A DNA stretch of 64,000 bases, taken from NCBI GenBank assembly GCA_020639295.1, contig JACKGY010000006.1:248001-312000 (forward strand). Reading direction: 5' to 3'. Origin of the DNA: Planctomycetota bacterium. GTDB lineage: Bacteria; Planctomycetota; GCA-002687715; DRQF01. Shown here in pieces: positions 8,901-16,910 of the stretch. Both the position numbers and the translations under genes were made by a program. Within the stretch, counting starts at the first letter, position 1, and each line of letters opens with the position of its first letter. Below the pieces are notes generated by a model. It did no database searches. It had not been told where the DNA came from and saw only the letters and a list, made by a program, of their open reading frames with translations.

Positions 8901-9120
8901 CGTCCTCGATCTCGCGTTCGAGTCGCCGGGTGACGCTCTTCTCGATGTCGCCGGGGGCGGCGCCGGGGTAGGCGATCGAGACCGAGATCTGCTCCGGCTG
9001 CGAGTTCGGGAACAGCTCGCGCACCAGCGTGAAACCGTAGTAGGCGCCGGCCACGATGATGAGGGCCATGAGGAGATTCACGGCCACCGGGTTCTGGACC
9101 GAGAACCGCGGCAGGCTCAC
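5959..9120 (-). CDS. RND efflux permease (AcrB/CzcA superfamily)
   Basis: The 1053-aa length and architecture are those of inner-membrane RND pumps: a first TM helix (NPVAVNLLMALIIVAGAYYGF), a large periplasmic porter domain, a TM bundle 2-6 containing GLLVDDAIVIGENI (the TM4 acidic pair used for proton relay), a second periplasmic domain and a closing TM bundle. The protein would export hydrophobic or amphiphilic compounds together with the adaptor encoded immediately upstream. The adaptor stop and permease start overlap by four bases. No outer-membrane TolC-like gene lies nearby, so an outer-membrane channel must come from elsewhere. Substrate cannot be read from sequence; the TM4 motif resembles the drug-efflux (HAE1) type more than metal pumps, but this is a weak inference. 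Confidence 0.93.
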   Translation of the reverse strand: MSLPRFSVQNPVAVNLLMALIIVAGAYYGFTLVRELFPNSQPEQISVSIAYPGAAPGDIEKSVTRRLEREIEDVEGIDEIRSAVLEGVSLTIVELDDGVDQDAVLNDIRGEVDKVTPKLPTDAEEPALDLIRPYFPVISLVVYGDVEEARLREAARDLRDELLDLDEVSRVVETGVRKPEIQIEILPEKLEEYGLSFEEVGRSLGNLNLDLPGGVLENRSGNIGVRTVGEESRALDWEDHVVLARPDGSALRLRDLGRVRETFEEKVERGRYAGKPAVLLTVLKTPEEDAIAISDAVKAFIEDRPTRLGEALRLGYVSDLSRFIAQRLDLMLRNAKFGLVLVLIALALFLELRVAFWVAVGLPVSFLGTFILMHFMGASINLISLFALIVVLGLLVDDAIVIGENIFTKLREGMPVKEAAIYGANEVAVPVVAAVTTTIVAFLPLAFIEGNIGTFMRQLPIVVIAALSVSLVEAFLILPAHLAHEPRARRLPAFFATISDRVVAMRSALFETTMPALYERFLRLVLHWRYLSLAVVTCAAMLVVGLVAGGFVPFVFIQESDAETLNIDIEMVAGTPEERTLEVIDRLEKMVMEAPEVGSVFSVLGASFTDRGRQTPADPATVGQITIELLPAEERENRKLRSSDLLLAEWRGRSADIGGVNKLSFVARSGGPQGSDIELRVKGDDFDALRSAVEWIEDELRGYRGVHELQDDLDLGKLEVRIALRDDARELGLSTRDVASQVRHALFGFEIQELQTELEEVKVRALLPEAARRNISDLAALKIVTPEGKRVPIQEVARLETQRGYATLARVDGDRAFTIKAEVDDAKANVNDVTNKLVEAMTGIEHRFPGVSVSFEGVKKQTTESFGSLKWGFPAALLMIYMIIAILFRSYVQPVIVMLAIPFAFIGAIFGHWVTGNPFTILSMIGSVALAGIVVNDSLILVDFTNRARRLGASAFEAVVAGGRSRLRAILLTSITTICGLAPLMLERSFQAKFMIPMAVAIVFGLAFATVLTLFILPCAYCVFEDVVRIVTGRRMIGEGEGEDLPEEARKLF

Positions 9121-10397
9121 TTGCCGCTCTCCACGGCGGTCCGGATCGCGACCCGCGAGCCGCTGGCGATCTGTTCCAGGTTGTCGGTGACGAACTCGAG
9201 ACCCTCGGCGGCCGGGTCACGGCTCAGGGCGACGTCGGGCAGGATGCGTTCCAGCTCGATCCGGCGGGCCTCGACCCGTGCCTCGTCGCCGCGCTCCGCG
9301 ACGCGCTTCAGGACGAAGAGTTCGTCGCCGAGGAAGGCGGTGCGCGGGATCACGTAGACGTCACGGTGCCGGGGACCGGTCACCCGGGCGGCGAGGAAGT
9401 CGCCCGGGGCGGGGATCGGACCCTGCTCGGCGTCGAGCTCGACGTAGACCAGGAAGCTGCGCTCGGTCGGATCGATCTCCGGCGCGACCCGGGTGACGCT
9501 CGCCGCGCGGGTCTCGGCGCGGTCGGGGCGCCGCAGGCTGACCGCGCTGCCCGGCGCCACCGAGTCCTTGTAGCTCGCGGGCAGCGCGATGGCGACCTCG
9601 ACCCGGCTGGGATCGACGAGTCGACACAACCTGGTCCCGGCCGCCACGCGGCTGCCCAGGGTGATGGCCCGATCGACGACGATCGCCGGCCAGGGCGCGA
9701 TGATCTCGCAGCGGGCGAGATCGCGCTCGGCGCGGCCCAGGTCGGCGACCACGGCGGCGAGGCTGGCCCGGGCGCGATCGACCTCGATCCGCGCCAGGGC
9801 CAGGTCGTTCTCGAACTTGACCACGACCCGTTCGGCGGCGGCGGCCGCGCGATTGGCCGAGTCGACGTCGCGATCGGCGGCGGTCAACTTGGCGCGCAGT
9901 TCCTCGGTCCGGCGAGCCTCGGCGACGGCGAGTTCGAATTCGCGCCGGGCCACCTCGAGCTGCTGGGCGAGCCCGGTGGCGTTGCCTTCCTTGAGGTCGA
10001 CATCGCGTTCGAGCTGGAGCTTCTGGGCGCGCAGGCGCTCCTCGGCGCGGCGATAGTCGAAGTCGTCGATGCGCAGCAAGGTATCGCCCGCGGCGATGGT
10101 CGCGCCGCCCTCGAGGGCCGGCGAGATCGCCACGACGACGCCCTGGACCTCGGCCGCCACCTCCAGTTCACGGAGGGCGCGCACGCGTCCGTAGCCGGCG
10201 ATCTCCTCCTGGTAGTCCTGGCGCCGCAAGAACTCGCTGCCGACCCGGACCAGGGGTGGCGGCTCCAGTTCCCGGGCCGGCCCCTGCTTGAGCTTCGCCA
10301 GCATCCTGAAGCCGGCGGCGCCGAGCGCCAGGGCGACCAGGACGGCCACCACCGAGAAGATCGTCCGGACCAGGAATTCGTCGCGCCTGCGGGTCAT
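9117..10397 (-). CDS. RND efflux periplasmic adaptor (membrane fusion protein)
   Basis: The 426-aa protein has an uncleaved N-terminal membrane anchor (about residues 11-32), a lipoyl-like half (EVAAEVQGVVVAISPALEGGATIAAGDTLLRID), a long alpha-helical hairpin rich in Arg, Glu and Ala (about 120-240), the second lipoyl half (CEIIAPWPAIVVDRAITLGSRVAAGTRLCRL) and beta-barrel/membrane-proximal domains. Adaptors of this type bridge an RND permease to the outer-membrane channel. The stop overlaps the permease start, and its own start overlaps the stop of the DUF3050 gene, so all three are translationally coupled. The helical hairpin looks long compared with short-hairpin metal-efflux adaptors, which fits direct contact with a TolC-type channel. 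Confidence 0.92.
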   Translation of the reverse strand: MTRRRDEFLVRTIFSVVAVLVALALGAAGFRMLAKLKQGPARELEPPPLVRVGSEFLRRQDYQEEIAGYGRVRALRELEVAAEVQGVVVAISPALEGGATIAAGDTLLRIDDFDYRRAEERLRAQKLQLERDVDLKEGNATGLAQQLEVARREFELAVAEARRTEELRAKLTAADRDVDSANRAAAAAERVVVKFENDLALARIEVDRARASLAAVVADLGRAERDLARCEIIAPWPAIVVDRAITLGSRVAAGTRLCRLVDPSRVEVAIALPASYKDSVAPGSAVSLRRPDRAETRAASVTRVAPEIDPTERSFLVYVELDAEQGPIPAPGDFLAARVTGPRHRDVYVIPRTAFLGDELFVLKRVAERGDEARVEARRIELERILPDVALSRDPAAEGLEFVTDNLEQIASGSRVAIRTAVESGK

Positions 10398-11170
10398 GAC
10401 CTGCCCTCCTCCGTGCTGCCGAGAGCGCTCGCGGCTCGCGAGGGCAGGGCCGCCAGGATGGCGTCCCAGAGATCACGCCGCGCCTCGAGCGCGCGCTGCA
10501 CCGCGCGCTCCGTGGCCTCGGCCGCGCCGGGGTCGGCGGCCACCAGCCGGCCGAGGAGCCGGCGGGCGCGGGGTCCGTGTTCGTCGCGATCGGCGGCGAC
10601 GTGGCGTTCGAGATAGCCGACGAGGAGGCGCGCCTCGAGCCCGCCGGCGACGAGGCCCTCCACCAGCGGCAGGAACATCTCGGGGATCAGATCCTCACGT
10701 CCATGGAGGAAGACCGCCGCGCGGACGGTCGTGCTCTCGTCGAGCAGGGCCAGCGTGGTGGCGCCGAAGGCGCGCGCCGCGGGCGGCAGGCCCGACGCCT
10801 CGAGCGCGAGCAGCGGATCGACCCCGCGGTCGAGGGCGGCGAGGAGACGATCACCGGGCCCCCGGTCCGCGCCGAGCTCGGCCATCGCCTCGCGGTACCA
10901 GGCGAAGTGGGACAGCACCCGGCCGTCCGGCAGCTGGTCGGATTCCTCGTCGAGGACGATCTCGTTGATCAGCCGGGTCAGCTCCGGATCGGCGGCGGGA
11001 CGCCAGGGGAGCGTGACCGTGGTCAGGTCGCGCTGGAGGCTCTTCAGCAGCGACATGAAGTCCCAGACGCAGACAAGGTGGTGAGCCATGAACAGGCGCA
11101 GATCCGCGGGACTGCGGATGGCGCCGTAGAGGGGGTGGCGGGCGAGGCCCTGACGCAGCGAGTCGAACAT
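10394..11170 (-). CDS. DUF3050 protein, heme-oxygenase-like fold
   Basis: The ATG at 11170 was chosen because the family begins near 'LARHPLYGAI'; the upstream extension would overlap the ClC gene. The 258-aa protein contains LFMAHHLVCVWDFMSLLKSLQRDL, the signature of DUF3050 (PF11251), a family with a heme-oxygenase-like helical bundle in which paired His and acidic residues may hold metal. Further candidate ligands are in NEIVLDEESD, HFAWYREAM and YLERHVAADRDEHG. Related heme-oxygenase-like di-iron oxidases make N-oxygenated or cleaved products, so an oxygenase role is plausible but unproven. Coupling by ATGA overlap to the efflux adaptor suggests that the product or substrate of this enzyme may be what the pump handles. 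Confidence 0.75.
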   Translation of the reverse strand: MFDSLRQGLARHPLYGAIRSPADLRLFMAHHLVCVWDFMSLLKSLQRDLTTVTLPWRPAADPELTRLINEIVLDEESDQLPDGRVLSHFAWYREAMAELGADRGPGDRLLAALDRGVDPLLALEASGLPPAARAFGATTLALLDESTTVRAAVFLHGREDLIPEMFLPLVEGLVAGGLEARLLVGYLERHVAADRDEHGPRARRLLGRLVAADPGAAEATERAVQRALEARRDLWDAILAALPSRAASALGSTEEGRS

Positions 11171-11237
11171 GACCGATTCTGCTCCCCTTTCCCGCGGCCC
11201 GACAAGGCCGCTTTCGTCGCAGCCGTCCGACCGGCGG

Positions 11238-13073
11238 TCACTCGGCCTCTTCGCGCAGCTCCTGCAGCCTCTGGTGGTAGGCGCGCGACAGGGCACGGCG
11301 GCGCATCATGCCGACGAGCTTGTTCTTGTCGTCGTTGGCCACCACCGGAAGCTCGTCGATGTTCTTGAGGTTGAAGCGCTGGAGCGCGACGTGGAGGTCG
11401 TCGTCGGGCGACACCGAGATGATGTTGGTGGTCATCAGGTCGGCGGCCACCGCCAGCTCGTTCAGGGTGTCGTCGTAGGTGAAGGACCGGACGTCGTGCG
11501 CCGAGAAGATGCCCGCGAGCCGGCCGTCGTCGTCGAGGACCGGGAAGTAGTCGGCATGCGTGCTGGCCACCAGCATGAGCACGTCGCGCAGGGGCGTGCC
11601 GATGGTCACGGTCGGGAAGTTCCGGTCCTCGAGCACGTCGCGCACGAACATGTTCTGCAGCAGCGGCACCATGAACTCACCCTTGTGCGCCGGCGAGTGC
11701 GCCCGGGTGAGGACCTGCTTGCGATAGAGGGTCCAGGGCGAGGCCAGGGCGAAGGTGATGGTGCAGACCCACATCGCCGGCAGCAGCAGTTTGTAGGACC
11801 CGGTCATCTCGCTGACCATGATGATGGTCGAGATCGGGGTCCGGGCCGCGCCGGCGAAGAAACCACACATGCCGACGATGATGAAGCTGGTCGGGTCGCT
11901 CACGTAGCCGAGCTGCTTGGCGGCCAGACCGATCGCTCCGCCGACGCCGCCGCCGATCACCATGCTGGGACCGAAGACGCCGCCCGATCCGCCCGAGGAG
12001 ATGGTGAAGGAGGTGGTGAAGATCTTGAGCAGGGCGACGATCAGCAGGATCCGGACGCCCTCCCAGCCGTTGACGATGCCGTCGAGGCCGCGCTGGATCA
12101 CGCCGTAACCGGCGGAGAGCACCGACAGGCTGTCCGGGTCACCGCTCAGCTTCCAGGCGGCGAGAGCGGTGCCACCGGTGAGCAGGCCGCCGAAGGCGGC
12201 CACCAGGGGCTTGGGCCAGGGCAGCCGCTCGAAGAGGTGCTCCAGGCCGTAGAAGGTCTTGATGTAGAACCAGATCACCGGGACGAGCAGGAGGCCCATC
12301 ACGGTGTAGACGCCGAGTTCGCTGAGGTGATCGAAGACCGGCGCCTTCTCGATCAGGAAGAGGGTGCCGAATTCGCCGAACCAACCGCAGAGGACGCAGT
12401 AGGCCACCGCCGAGCTCATGAACGAGGGCAGGAGGACCTCGGACTCGAACTCGGCCTCGCGGTAGAGGATCTCCGAGGCGAAGAGGGCGCCGGCGAGCGG
12501 CGCCCGGAAGACGGCGCCCACGCCCGCGCCCATGCCGGCCGCGAGCAGGATGCGTCGCTGCCGCTGACCGAGCTTGAGCTTGGTGGCGAGGAAGGAGCCG
12601 AAGCCGGCGCCGATCTGGGCGATCGGACCCTCACGACCACCGCTGCCGCCGGTACCGAGGGTGATCGCGGTCGCCAGTCCCTTGATGAAGGGGACGCGGG
12701 AGCGGATCAGGCCGCCGCGACGATGGTAGGCGTCGATGGCGGCGTCGGTGCCGTGGCCCTTGGCCTCGGGCGCGAAGCGGTTGCAGATGAAGCCGGAGAC
12801 CAACCCGCCCAGGCCGGGGATCAGGACGATCGCCCAGGCGATGACCGGACCGACGTCGTGGTTGGCGAAGAGGTGCTTCTCGCCCCGGGGACCGGAGGGC
12901 GCGTAACCGGCGAGGCCGGCCATCATGTGATGGAAGACCCAGTCGCTGGCGTAGAGGAACAGGATGCCGCCGATGCCGGCGACGACGCCGACCACGATGG
13001 CGAGACCGGCCATGGCGCTGGCGCTCCTCCAGACCGTCCTCCGGGAGCGCCCAACGGCGTTTTCTTCGCTCAT
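11238..13073 (-). CDS. ClC-family chloride channel/antiporter with C-terminal CBS pair
   Basis: The 611-aa protein has about ten or more hydrophobic helices and the ClC pore motifs: KGHGTDAAI in the position of GSGIP, GGREGP with the gating glutamate, and GGVFGPSMV in place of GIFAP. The C-terminal 130 residues (DVLEDRNFPTVTIGTPLRDVLMLV... and DLMTTNIISVSPDDDLHVAL) are two CBS domains, which bind adenine nucleotides and regulate transport. The retained gating glutamate leaves a proton-coupled antiporter possible. ATG at 13073 sits directly after GGAGG with almost no spacer; ATG at 13013, behind GGAGGAG, is a credible alternative. The upstream small gene ends 28 nt before, and the DUF3050 gene begins 67 nt after. 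Confidence 0.92.
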   Translation of the reverse strand: MSEENAVGRSRRTVWRSASAMAGLAIVVGVVAGIGGILFLYASDWVFHHMMAGLAGYAPSGPRGEKHLFANHDVGPVIAWAIVLIPGLGGLVSGFICNRFAPEAKGHGTDAAIDAYHRRGGLIRSRVPFIKGLATAITLGTGGSGGREGPIAQIGAGFGSFLATKLKLGQRQRRILLAAGMGAGVGAVFRAPLAGALFASEILYREAEFESEVLLPSFMSSAVAYCVLCGWFGEFGTLFLIEKAPVFDHLSELGVYTVMGLLLVPVIWFYIKTFYGLEHLFERLPWPKPLVAAFGGLLTGGTALAAWKLSGDPDSLSVLSAGYGVIQRGLDGIVNGWEGVRILLIVALLKIFTTSFTISSGGSGGVFGPSMVIGGGVGGAIGLAAKQLGYVSDPTSFIIVGMCGFFAGAARTPISTIIMVSEMTGSYKLLLPAMWVCTITFALASPWTLYRKQVLTRAHSPAHKGEFMVPLLQNMFVRDVLEDRNFPTVTIGTPLRDVLMLVASTHADYFPVLDDDGRLAGIFSAHDVRSFTYDDTLNELAVAADLMTTNIISVSPDDDLHVALQRFNLKNIDELPVVANDDKNKLVGMMRRRALSRAYHQRLQELREEAE

Positions 13074-13101
13074 CCTCCGGGCTGCCGTTCCTCTGCTGGG
13101 T

Positions 13102-13347
13102 TCACTTCTCGGCGGGGGGGTCCTCACCCGGCAGCGGGCTGCCGAATCGTTCACGGAGCGAGGCCACCATCTCGTCGATGTCCGCCTGGGAACCGGTGAC
13201 CTTGATGAGGCTCGCGTCCTCGTGAACCTGGAAGCGGTCGCCGCGCTCGCTCGTCCAGACCCGGCAGGCCTCGACGACCTCGGGCCGGCACTCGGCCGAG
13301 TACTTCTTGAACGACTTGGTGTGCTTCACGAAGGGAGCGTCGGCCAT
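13102..13347 (-). CDS. Small protein of unknown function (81 aa)
   Basis: An AGGAG sequence lies about 8 nt before the ATG at 13347, and the frame is a compact alpha/beta protein: FVKHTKSFKKYSAECRPEVVEACRVW, a beta pair around DRFQVHEDASLIKVTG, and a final helix DIDEMVASLRERFG. It has one Cys-x-x-x-Glu segment but no recognisable catalytic motif, signal peptide or membrane segment. I do not recognise the family. It ends 28 nt before the ClC gene and is probably co-transcribed with it. Confidence 0.65.
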   Translation of the reverse strand: MADAPFVKHTKSFKKYSAECRPEVVEACRVWTSERGDRFQVHEDASLIKVTGSQADIDEMVASLRERFGSPLPGEDPPAEK

Positions 13348-13538
13348 CGCGGGACTCCTGCAGATTGTCGACCGCTATCTATAGCCCTGGGGACGGCGAG
13401 GGACAAGCCGAAGCGGCAAAGGAAGGCCCCGGCAGGGCCGGGCAGGGCCCGCGGGACGCGACCGGCCCTCCGGGCCGAGCGCCGGGCCCGAGGCCCATCG
13501 GCCCGGGCCGGTCGGCTCCCGGGACTGCCCCGCGGCGG

Positions 13539-13862
13539 TCAATCCCAGAAGAGCTTGCGCGGATCCTCGCCGTCGTCGGGCTCGTCCTTCTTCTCGGCGA
13601 TCTTCTTCTTGACCTCGCCGAAGAGCTCGTCGAGACGCTTGTCGCCGTCCTCGACCTCCTTCTTCAGCTTGTCGAAGAGGGCGTCGCCCTCGTCCTTCCG
13701 GCGCTTGACCCGGTCGACCACCTCGTCGAAGAGGGCGGCCTTGTCCTTCTCCGGAGCATCGGCGTCGACCTTGATCTTGTGGGAGAGGACCTTCTCGCGG
13801 GCGGTGTCGATCTCGAGCAGGCCCCCGCATTCGGGACAGACGACGGTGATGACGGCTTTCAT
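13539..13862 (-). CDS. Small CPxCG half-zinc-ribbon / coiled-coil protein
   Basis: ATG at 13862 opens a 107-aa protein that begins with a single CPECGG knuckle (C9, C12) and then becomes highly charged and helical: DEVVDRVKRRKDEGDALFDKLKKEVEDGDKRLDELFGEVKKKIAEKKDE reads as a heptad coiled coil. One Cys pair gives only half a zinc site, so dimerisation around zinc is possible. No known family is assigned. An in-frame TTG extension upstream (to 13892) lacks a visible ribosome site. The gene stands alone on the minus strand; an inverted repeat enclosing TAAAAT lies just upstream. Confidence 0.6.
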   Translation of the reverse strand: MKAVITVVCPECGGLLEIDTAREKVLSHKIKVDADAPEKDKAALFDEVVDRVKRRKDEGDALFDKLKKEVEDGDKRLDELFGEVKKKIAEKKDEPDDGEDPRKLFWD

Positions 13863-13892
13863 GAGCTTCGGGCTCCGCGCGCGAGGGGCCAT

Positions 13893-13919
13893 GGGACCGT
13901 CGACATTTTAGACGGTCCC
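13893..13919 (-). promoter_or_regulatory. Inverted repeat enclosing a possible -10 box upstream of the zinc-ribbon gene
   Basis: Nine-base perfect arms GGGACCGTC (13893-13901) and GACGGTCCC (13911-13919) flank a 9-nt AT-rich loop. On the minus strand the loop reads TAAAATGTC, giving a TAAAAT -10-like hexamer 43 nt before the ATG at 13862. A repressor binding the arms would cover the -10 region. No good -35 hexamer is visible at 17-18 nt, so the promoter call is tentative; the inverted repeat itself is certain. Confidence 0.45.
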
Positions 13920-14053
13920 AGGCGCCACCGAAGACGTCGCCGTCGACTTTTGCGACTTCCTCGCCGGTGCCGCCGCAAATCCTCCGCGCGACCTCAAGTT
14001 CGGCCTCGGGCGGTCGATGAGAGGACCGGACCGCTACCAGGAGGGAGTCCAAC

Positions 14054-14998
14054 ATGCTCAGAATCGCGAGGGACGAGACCAAGAGCTGCCAGCAGGGTTC
14101 GACGGCCACGACGACCGCCGCCAAGGCCGCGGCCGGCTGCGCCGGAGCGGAGACGCCCCGGGTCGAGAGTCGGGCTCCGGAGCAGAAGTCCCGGCAGACG
14201 CCGCTGACCGGCAACCACGCCGCGCGGGTCCTGCCCTGGATCACCGAGGAGGTGCGCTTCCATTCGGTGCTCGACCTGGGCAGCGCCGACGGCGAGGCCG
14301 TCCGCCTGCTCCAGGAGGCCGGCTTCGAGGCCCACGGCATCGACCTGGCCCCGAAGGAAAGCGGTCTGGCCAATGTCCACCGGGGCGACTTCTTCGCCGC
14401 GCCCTACGACAACGGCTACTTCGATCTGGTGATCTGCTGCAACACGCTGCAGGAGATCCCCAACCACCGCATTCCCAGCCTGCTCGCGGAGATCGACCGG
14501 CTGTCGAACTCCTACGTCATGCTGACCACCCCGTCGACCGAGAGCGACGAGCCCCAGGGCACGACTCGCGAGGTCGCCTGGTGGACCGATCGCATCCGCG
14601 ACTTCGGCTGGCGCTACCGGATCATCCGCGAGGATCCCGAGACCGGGCAGATGATCATCCTGGCCGAGAAGCCGAACAGCCTGGCGGCCCAGATCCTGCC
14701 GCTGCTCGACGACGGCAGCCTCGATCCGAACACGGGCGACGAGGCTCCGGCCAGCACCTTCGGCGCCACCGTCGTGGCCGAGATCGACGCCAGCATCGGC
14801 CATTTCAGCCGCGGCGACCTGCAGAGCGGTTTCGCCTCGATCTCGACCATCGCCGACCTGCTCCTCCGGCAGGGCGTCGAACTGGGCGGCATCAAGCCCC
14901 TCTTCGCCCGCATCGTCGCGGCGATGGAGGCGCAGGACGACGAGCGGCTCCTGGAGCTGCTCCACAAGGAACTGAGACCCGCCGTCGCGGGACTCTGA
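14054..14998 (+). CDS. Class I SAM-dependent methyltransferase
   Basis: The 314-aa protein has AGGAGG at about 14039-14044 as ribosome site. After a low-complexity, Ala/Thr-rich N-terminus of roughly 50 residues comes motif I VLDLGSADG (72-80), the acidic residue ending strand 2 (HGIDLA), the motif II-like YFDLVICCNTLQEIPN and VMLTTPS, which together make a Rossmann-type methyltransferase of Methyltransf_11 kind. The substrate is unknown. The last 100 residues are a separate helical region (GSLDPNTGDEAPASTFGATVVAEID... LLELLHKEL). The gene is isolated; a strong hairpin 100 nt downstream probably ends its transcript. Confidence 0.8.
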   Translation: MLRIARDETKSCQQGSTATTTAAKAAAGCAGAETPRVESRAPEQKSRQTPLTGNHAARVLPWITEEVRFHSVLDLGSADGEAVRLLQEAGFEAHGIDLAPKESGLANVHRGDFFAAPYDNGYFDLVICCNTLQEIPNHRIPSLLAEIDRLSNSYVMLTTPSTESDEPQGTTREVAWWTDRIRDFGWRYRIIREDPETGQMIILAEKPNSLAAQILPLLDDGSLDPNTGDEAPASTFGATVVAEIDASIGHFSRGDLQSGFASISTIADLLLRQGVELGGIKPLFARIVAAMEAQDDERLLELLHKELRPAVAGL

Positions 14999-15098
14999 CC
15001 GGCGTCGCGGGAGGCGACGTCAGCTTGGACCGCGGGACACGCGGACAGAGGGCGGTCGAGAGCACGTTCTCCGGGAACGGGTGATCGGCAAGGAGGTC

Positions 15099-15124
15099 GA
15101 AGGCCGTGCGAGAGCACGGCCTTC
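15099..15124 (+). terminator. Hairpin terminator downstream of the methyltransferase
   Basis: An 11-bp perfect stem GAAGGCCGTGC / GCACGGCCTTC closes a GAGA tetraloop at 15110-15113. It lies 100 nt after the methyltransferase stop and before repeat cluster 2. Only a weak T tract follows (ATCTTCG), so termination efficiency is uncertain. Confidence 0.6.
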
Positions 15125-15144
15125 ATCTTCGTCGGCACGCCGGT

Positions 15145-15546
15145 CGGACCGCGCAGCGCCGGCTGCGCCTTCGTAGCTCGACGACTCCCGGGCGAAGAAG
15201 TCTAGGCCAGCCAGCGGCTGGCGCTCCGGCAGGACCGCGCAGCGCCCGCTGCGCCTTCGTAGCTCGACGACTCCCGGGCGAAGAAGTCTAGGCCAGCCAG
15301 CGGCTGGCGCGTCGGACCGCGCAGCCCGCTGCGCCTTCGTAGCTCGACGACTCGCGGGCGAAGTCCGGCCAGCCAGCTGGGCTGGCGACGACGCCCGGGC
15401 GAGCTCGAGACATGCGGGCGAAGAAATCTAGGCCAGCCAGCGGCTGGCGCGCCGCAGCGCCGGCTCTGCCACCGAAGCTCGAAGGCTCCCGGCATCGAAT
15501 GGGCCAGCCAGCGGCTGGCCTCCGGAGCGCCGGCTGCCGAGCCGGC
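15145..15546 (+). repeat. REP-like palindromic repeat array, cluster 2
   Basis: Five plus-oriented hairpins of the GCCAGCC-AGC-GGCTGGC type lie at 15206-15222, 15292-15308, 15368-15386 (loop expanded to AGCTG), 15432-15448 and 15503-15519. CTAG stands directly 5' of the first, second and fourth. They alternate with GCGCAGC-GCCN-GCTGCGC hairpins and a spacer beginning TAGCTCGACGACT, a variant of spacer A in cluster 1. The 3' units are more degenerate. The rest of the 662-nt gap around this array holds the two hairpins listed separately and no gene that I can see. Confidence 0.9.
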
Positions 15547-15579
15547 CTCGATGCCGTATGCGAGCGAGGCTCGAGGGCG

Positions 15580-15605
15580 CGAAGCCGGCCGATCGGCCGG
15601 CTTCG
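15580..15605 (+). terminator. Palindromic hairpin upstream of the glycosyltransferase gene
   Basis: CGAAGCCGGCC / GGCCGGCTTCG form an 11-bp stem around a GATC loop, 55 nt before the glycosyltransferase ATG. It may close the transcript from upstream or sit in the 5' leader of the next gene. There is no clear T tract (TTCGTGG follows). Confidence 0.4.
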
Positions 15606-15659
15606 TTCGTGGCGGTGGTTCCTGAAGGGAGCTAAGCTCCACCGTCCTGCGAGCACTCC

Positions 15660-16910
15660 ATGTCGAAGCGACCCCGTTACGTCCTCTGCCCGGTCGGCTC
15701 CGCCGGCGACGTCTTCCCCTTCGTCGCGGTCGGGCGGGCGCTCGCCGCGCGTGATCGCGAGGTGCTCGTCCTCGGGACCGAGAACTTCCGTTCCCTGGTC
15801 GAGGAGGCGGGCCTGACCTTCCTCCCCACCGGCAGCGCCGAGGACTTCGAGGCGGTCAAGCGAACGCCGGACCTCTGGCACCCGCGGCGCGGCTTCCAGG
15901 TGGTCATGCGGCTGGTCCTCGACGAACTCCCGCGGGTCTGGCGTCTGCTCGACGATCTGGTCGATCCGGAGCGCGACGTCCTGGTGGCGCACATGCTCGC
16001 CCTGGCGGCGCGGCTGCACGAGGAGCGGCACGGAACGCGGTCGTCGATGCTCCACCTCGCCCCCTCCGCCTTCCGCTCGGAGTTCGCCCAACCGGTGATG
16101 TCGCCCGGCATGAACCTCGAACGCCTGCCGCGCGTCATGAGGCGGGCCTTCTGGTGGCTGATCGACCGCTTCTACCTCGATCGCGTGATCCGCCCCCGGC
16201 TCGATCGCTTCCGCGCCGAACTCGGCCTCCCGCCGCAGGCTCGGGTCTTCAAGGACTGGATCCACCCGCGGGGCGGCGTGATCGCGCTGTTTCCCGAGGT
16301 CTTCGGACCGGCTCAGCCGGACTGGCCGCGGCCCTTCGCCCACGCCGGCTTCGCGGCCTGGGACGGCCCCGAGGAGATCCCCGAAGATCTCGAACGCTGG
16401 CTCGCCAGCCGCGCGAAGGCCCCGGTCGTCGTGACCCCCGGGAGCGCGAACCTCTTCGGCGCGGCCTACGGCCGGGCGGCGGCGGAAGCGGCGGCGATCA
16501 TGGATCGCCCCTTCCTCTTCCTGTCGTCGAGGGCGGCAGGGACGGAGGACGCCGACCCCGAACTCCTGCGGCACGAACCCTGGGCACCGCTCGGTCGGGT
16601 GCTCGCGAGCGCGGCGGCCCTGGTCCACCACGGCGGCATCGGCAGCACCGCCCGGGGACTGCTCTCCGGCAAGCCCCAGGTGATCGTGCCCATGGCCTTC
16701 GACCAGCCCGACAACGCGGCCCGGGTCGAAAGGCTCGGCGCCGGCGGCAGCCTCGTTCCCGGGAAGCTCGACGGCAGGAGCCTCGCGACCCTGCTGGAAC
16801 AGCTCCTGGCCTCGGAGGCGGTCGGACGACGCTGCCGGGAGCTGGCCACGACACTGGACGGAGCGGGCGCGGAACGGGCGGCCGCGATCCTGATCGATCG
16901 GCATGGCTGA
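15660..16910 (+). CDS. GT1/UGT-like glycosyltransferase
   Basis: The 416-aa protein has a GT-B fold. The N-terminal domain opens with YVLCPVGSAGDVFPFVAVGRAL, the glycine-rich loop of the UGT and sterol glucosyltransferase group. The C-terminal domain has PVVVTPGSAN, then LVHHGGIGSTARGLLSGKPQVIVPMAFDQPDNAARVERLGAG, the family's HxGxxS donor-phosphate region and the D-Q pair that contacts the sugar. Such enzymes transfer a hexose from a nucleotide donor to lipids, sterols or small hydrophobic acceptors. It is a single-gene unit, and no acceptor can be named from the neighbours. The gene is followed at once by a short repeat cluster. Confidence 0.85.
   Translation: MSKRPRYVLCPVGSAGDVFPFVAVGRALAARDREVLVLGTENFRSLVEEAGLTFLPTGSAEDFEAVKRTPDLWHPRRGFQVVMRLVLDELPRVWRLLDDLVDPERDVLVAHMLALAARLHEERHGTRSSMLHLAPSAFRSEFAQPVMSPGMNLERLPRVMRRAFWWLIDRFYLDRVIRPRLDRFRAELGLPPQARVFKDWIHPRGGVIALFPEVFGPAQPDWPRPFAHAGFAAWDGPEEIPEDLERWLASRAKAPVVVTPGSANLFGAAYGRAAAEAAAIMDRPFLFLSSRAAGTEDADPELLRHEPWAPLGRVLASAAALVHHGGIGSTARGLLSGKPQVIVPMAFDQPDNAARVERLGAGGSLVPGKLDGRSLATLLEQLLASEAVGRRCRELATTLDGAGAERAAAILIDRHG

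Noticed and set aside
13074..13154. Upstream start of the ClC gene at 13154
   Set aside because: It would overlap the 81-aa gene ending at 13102 and adds residues with no membrane or family character.
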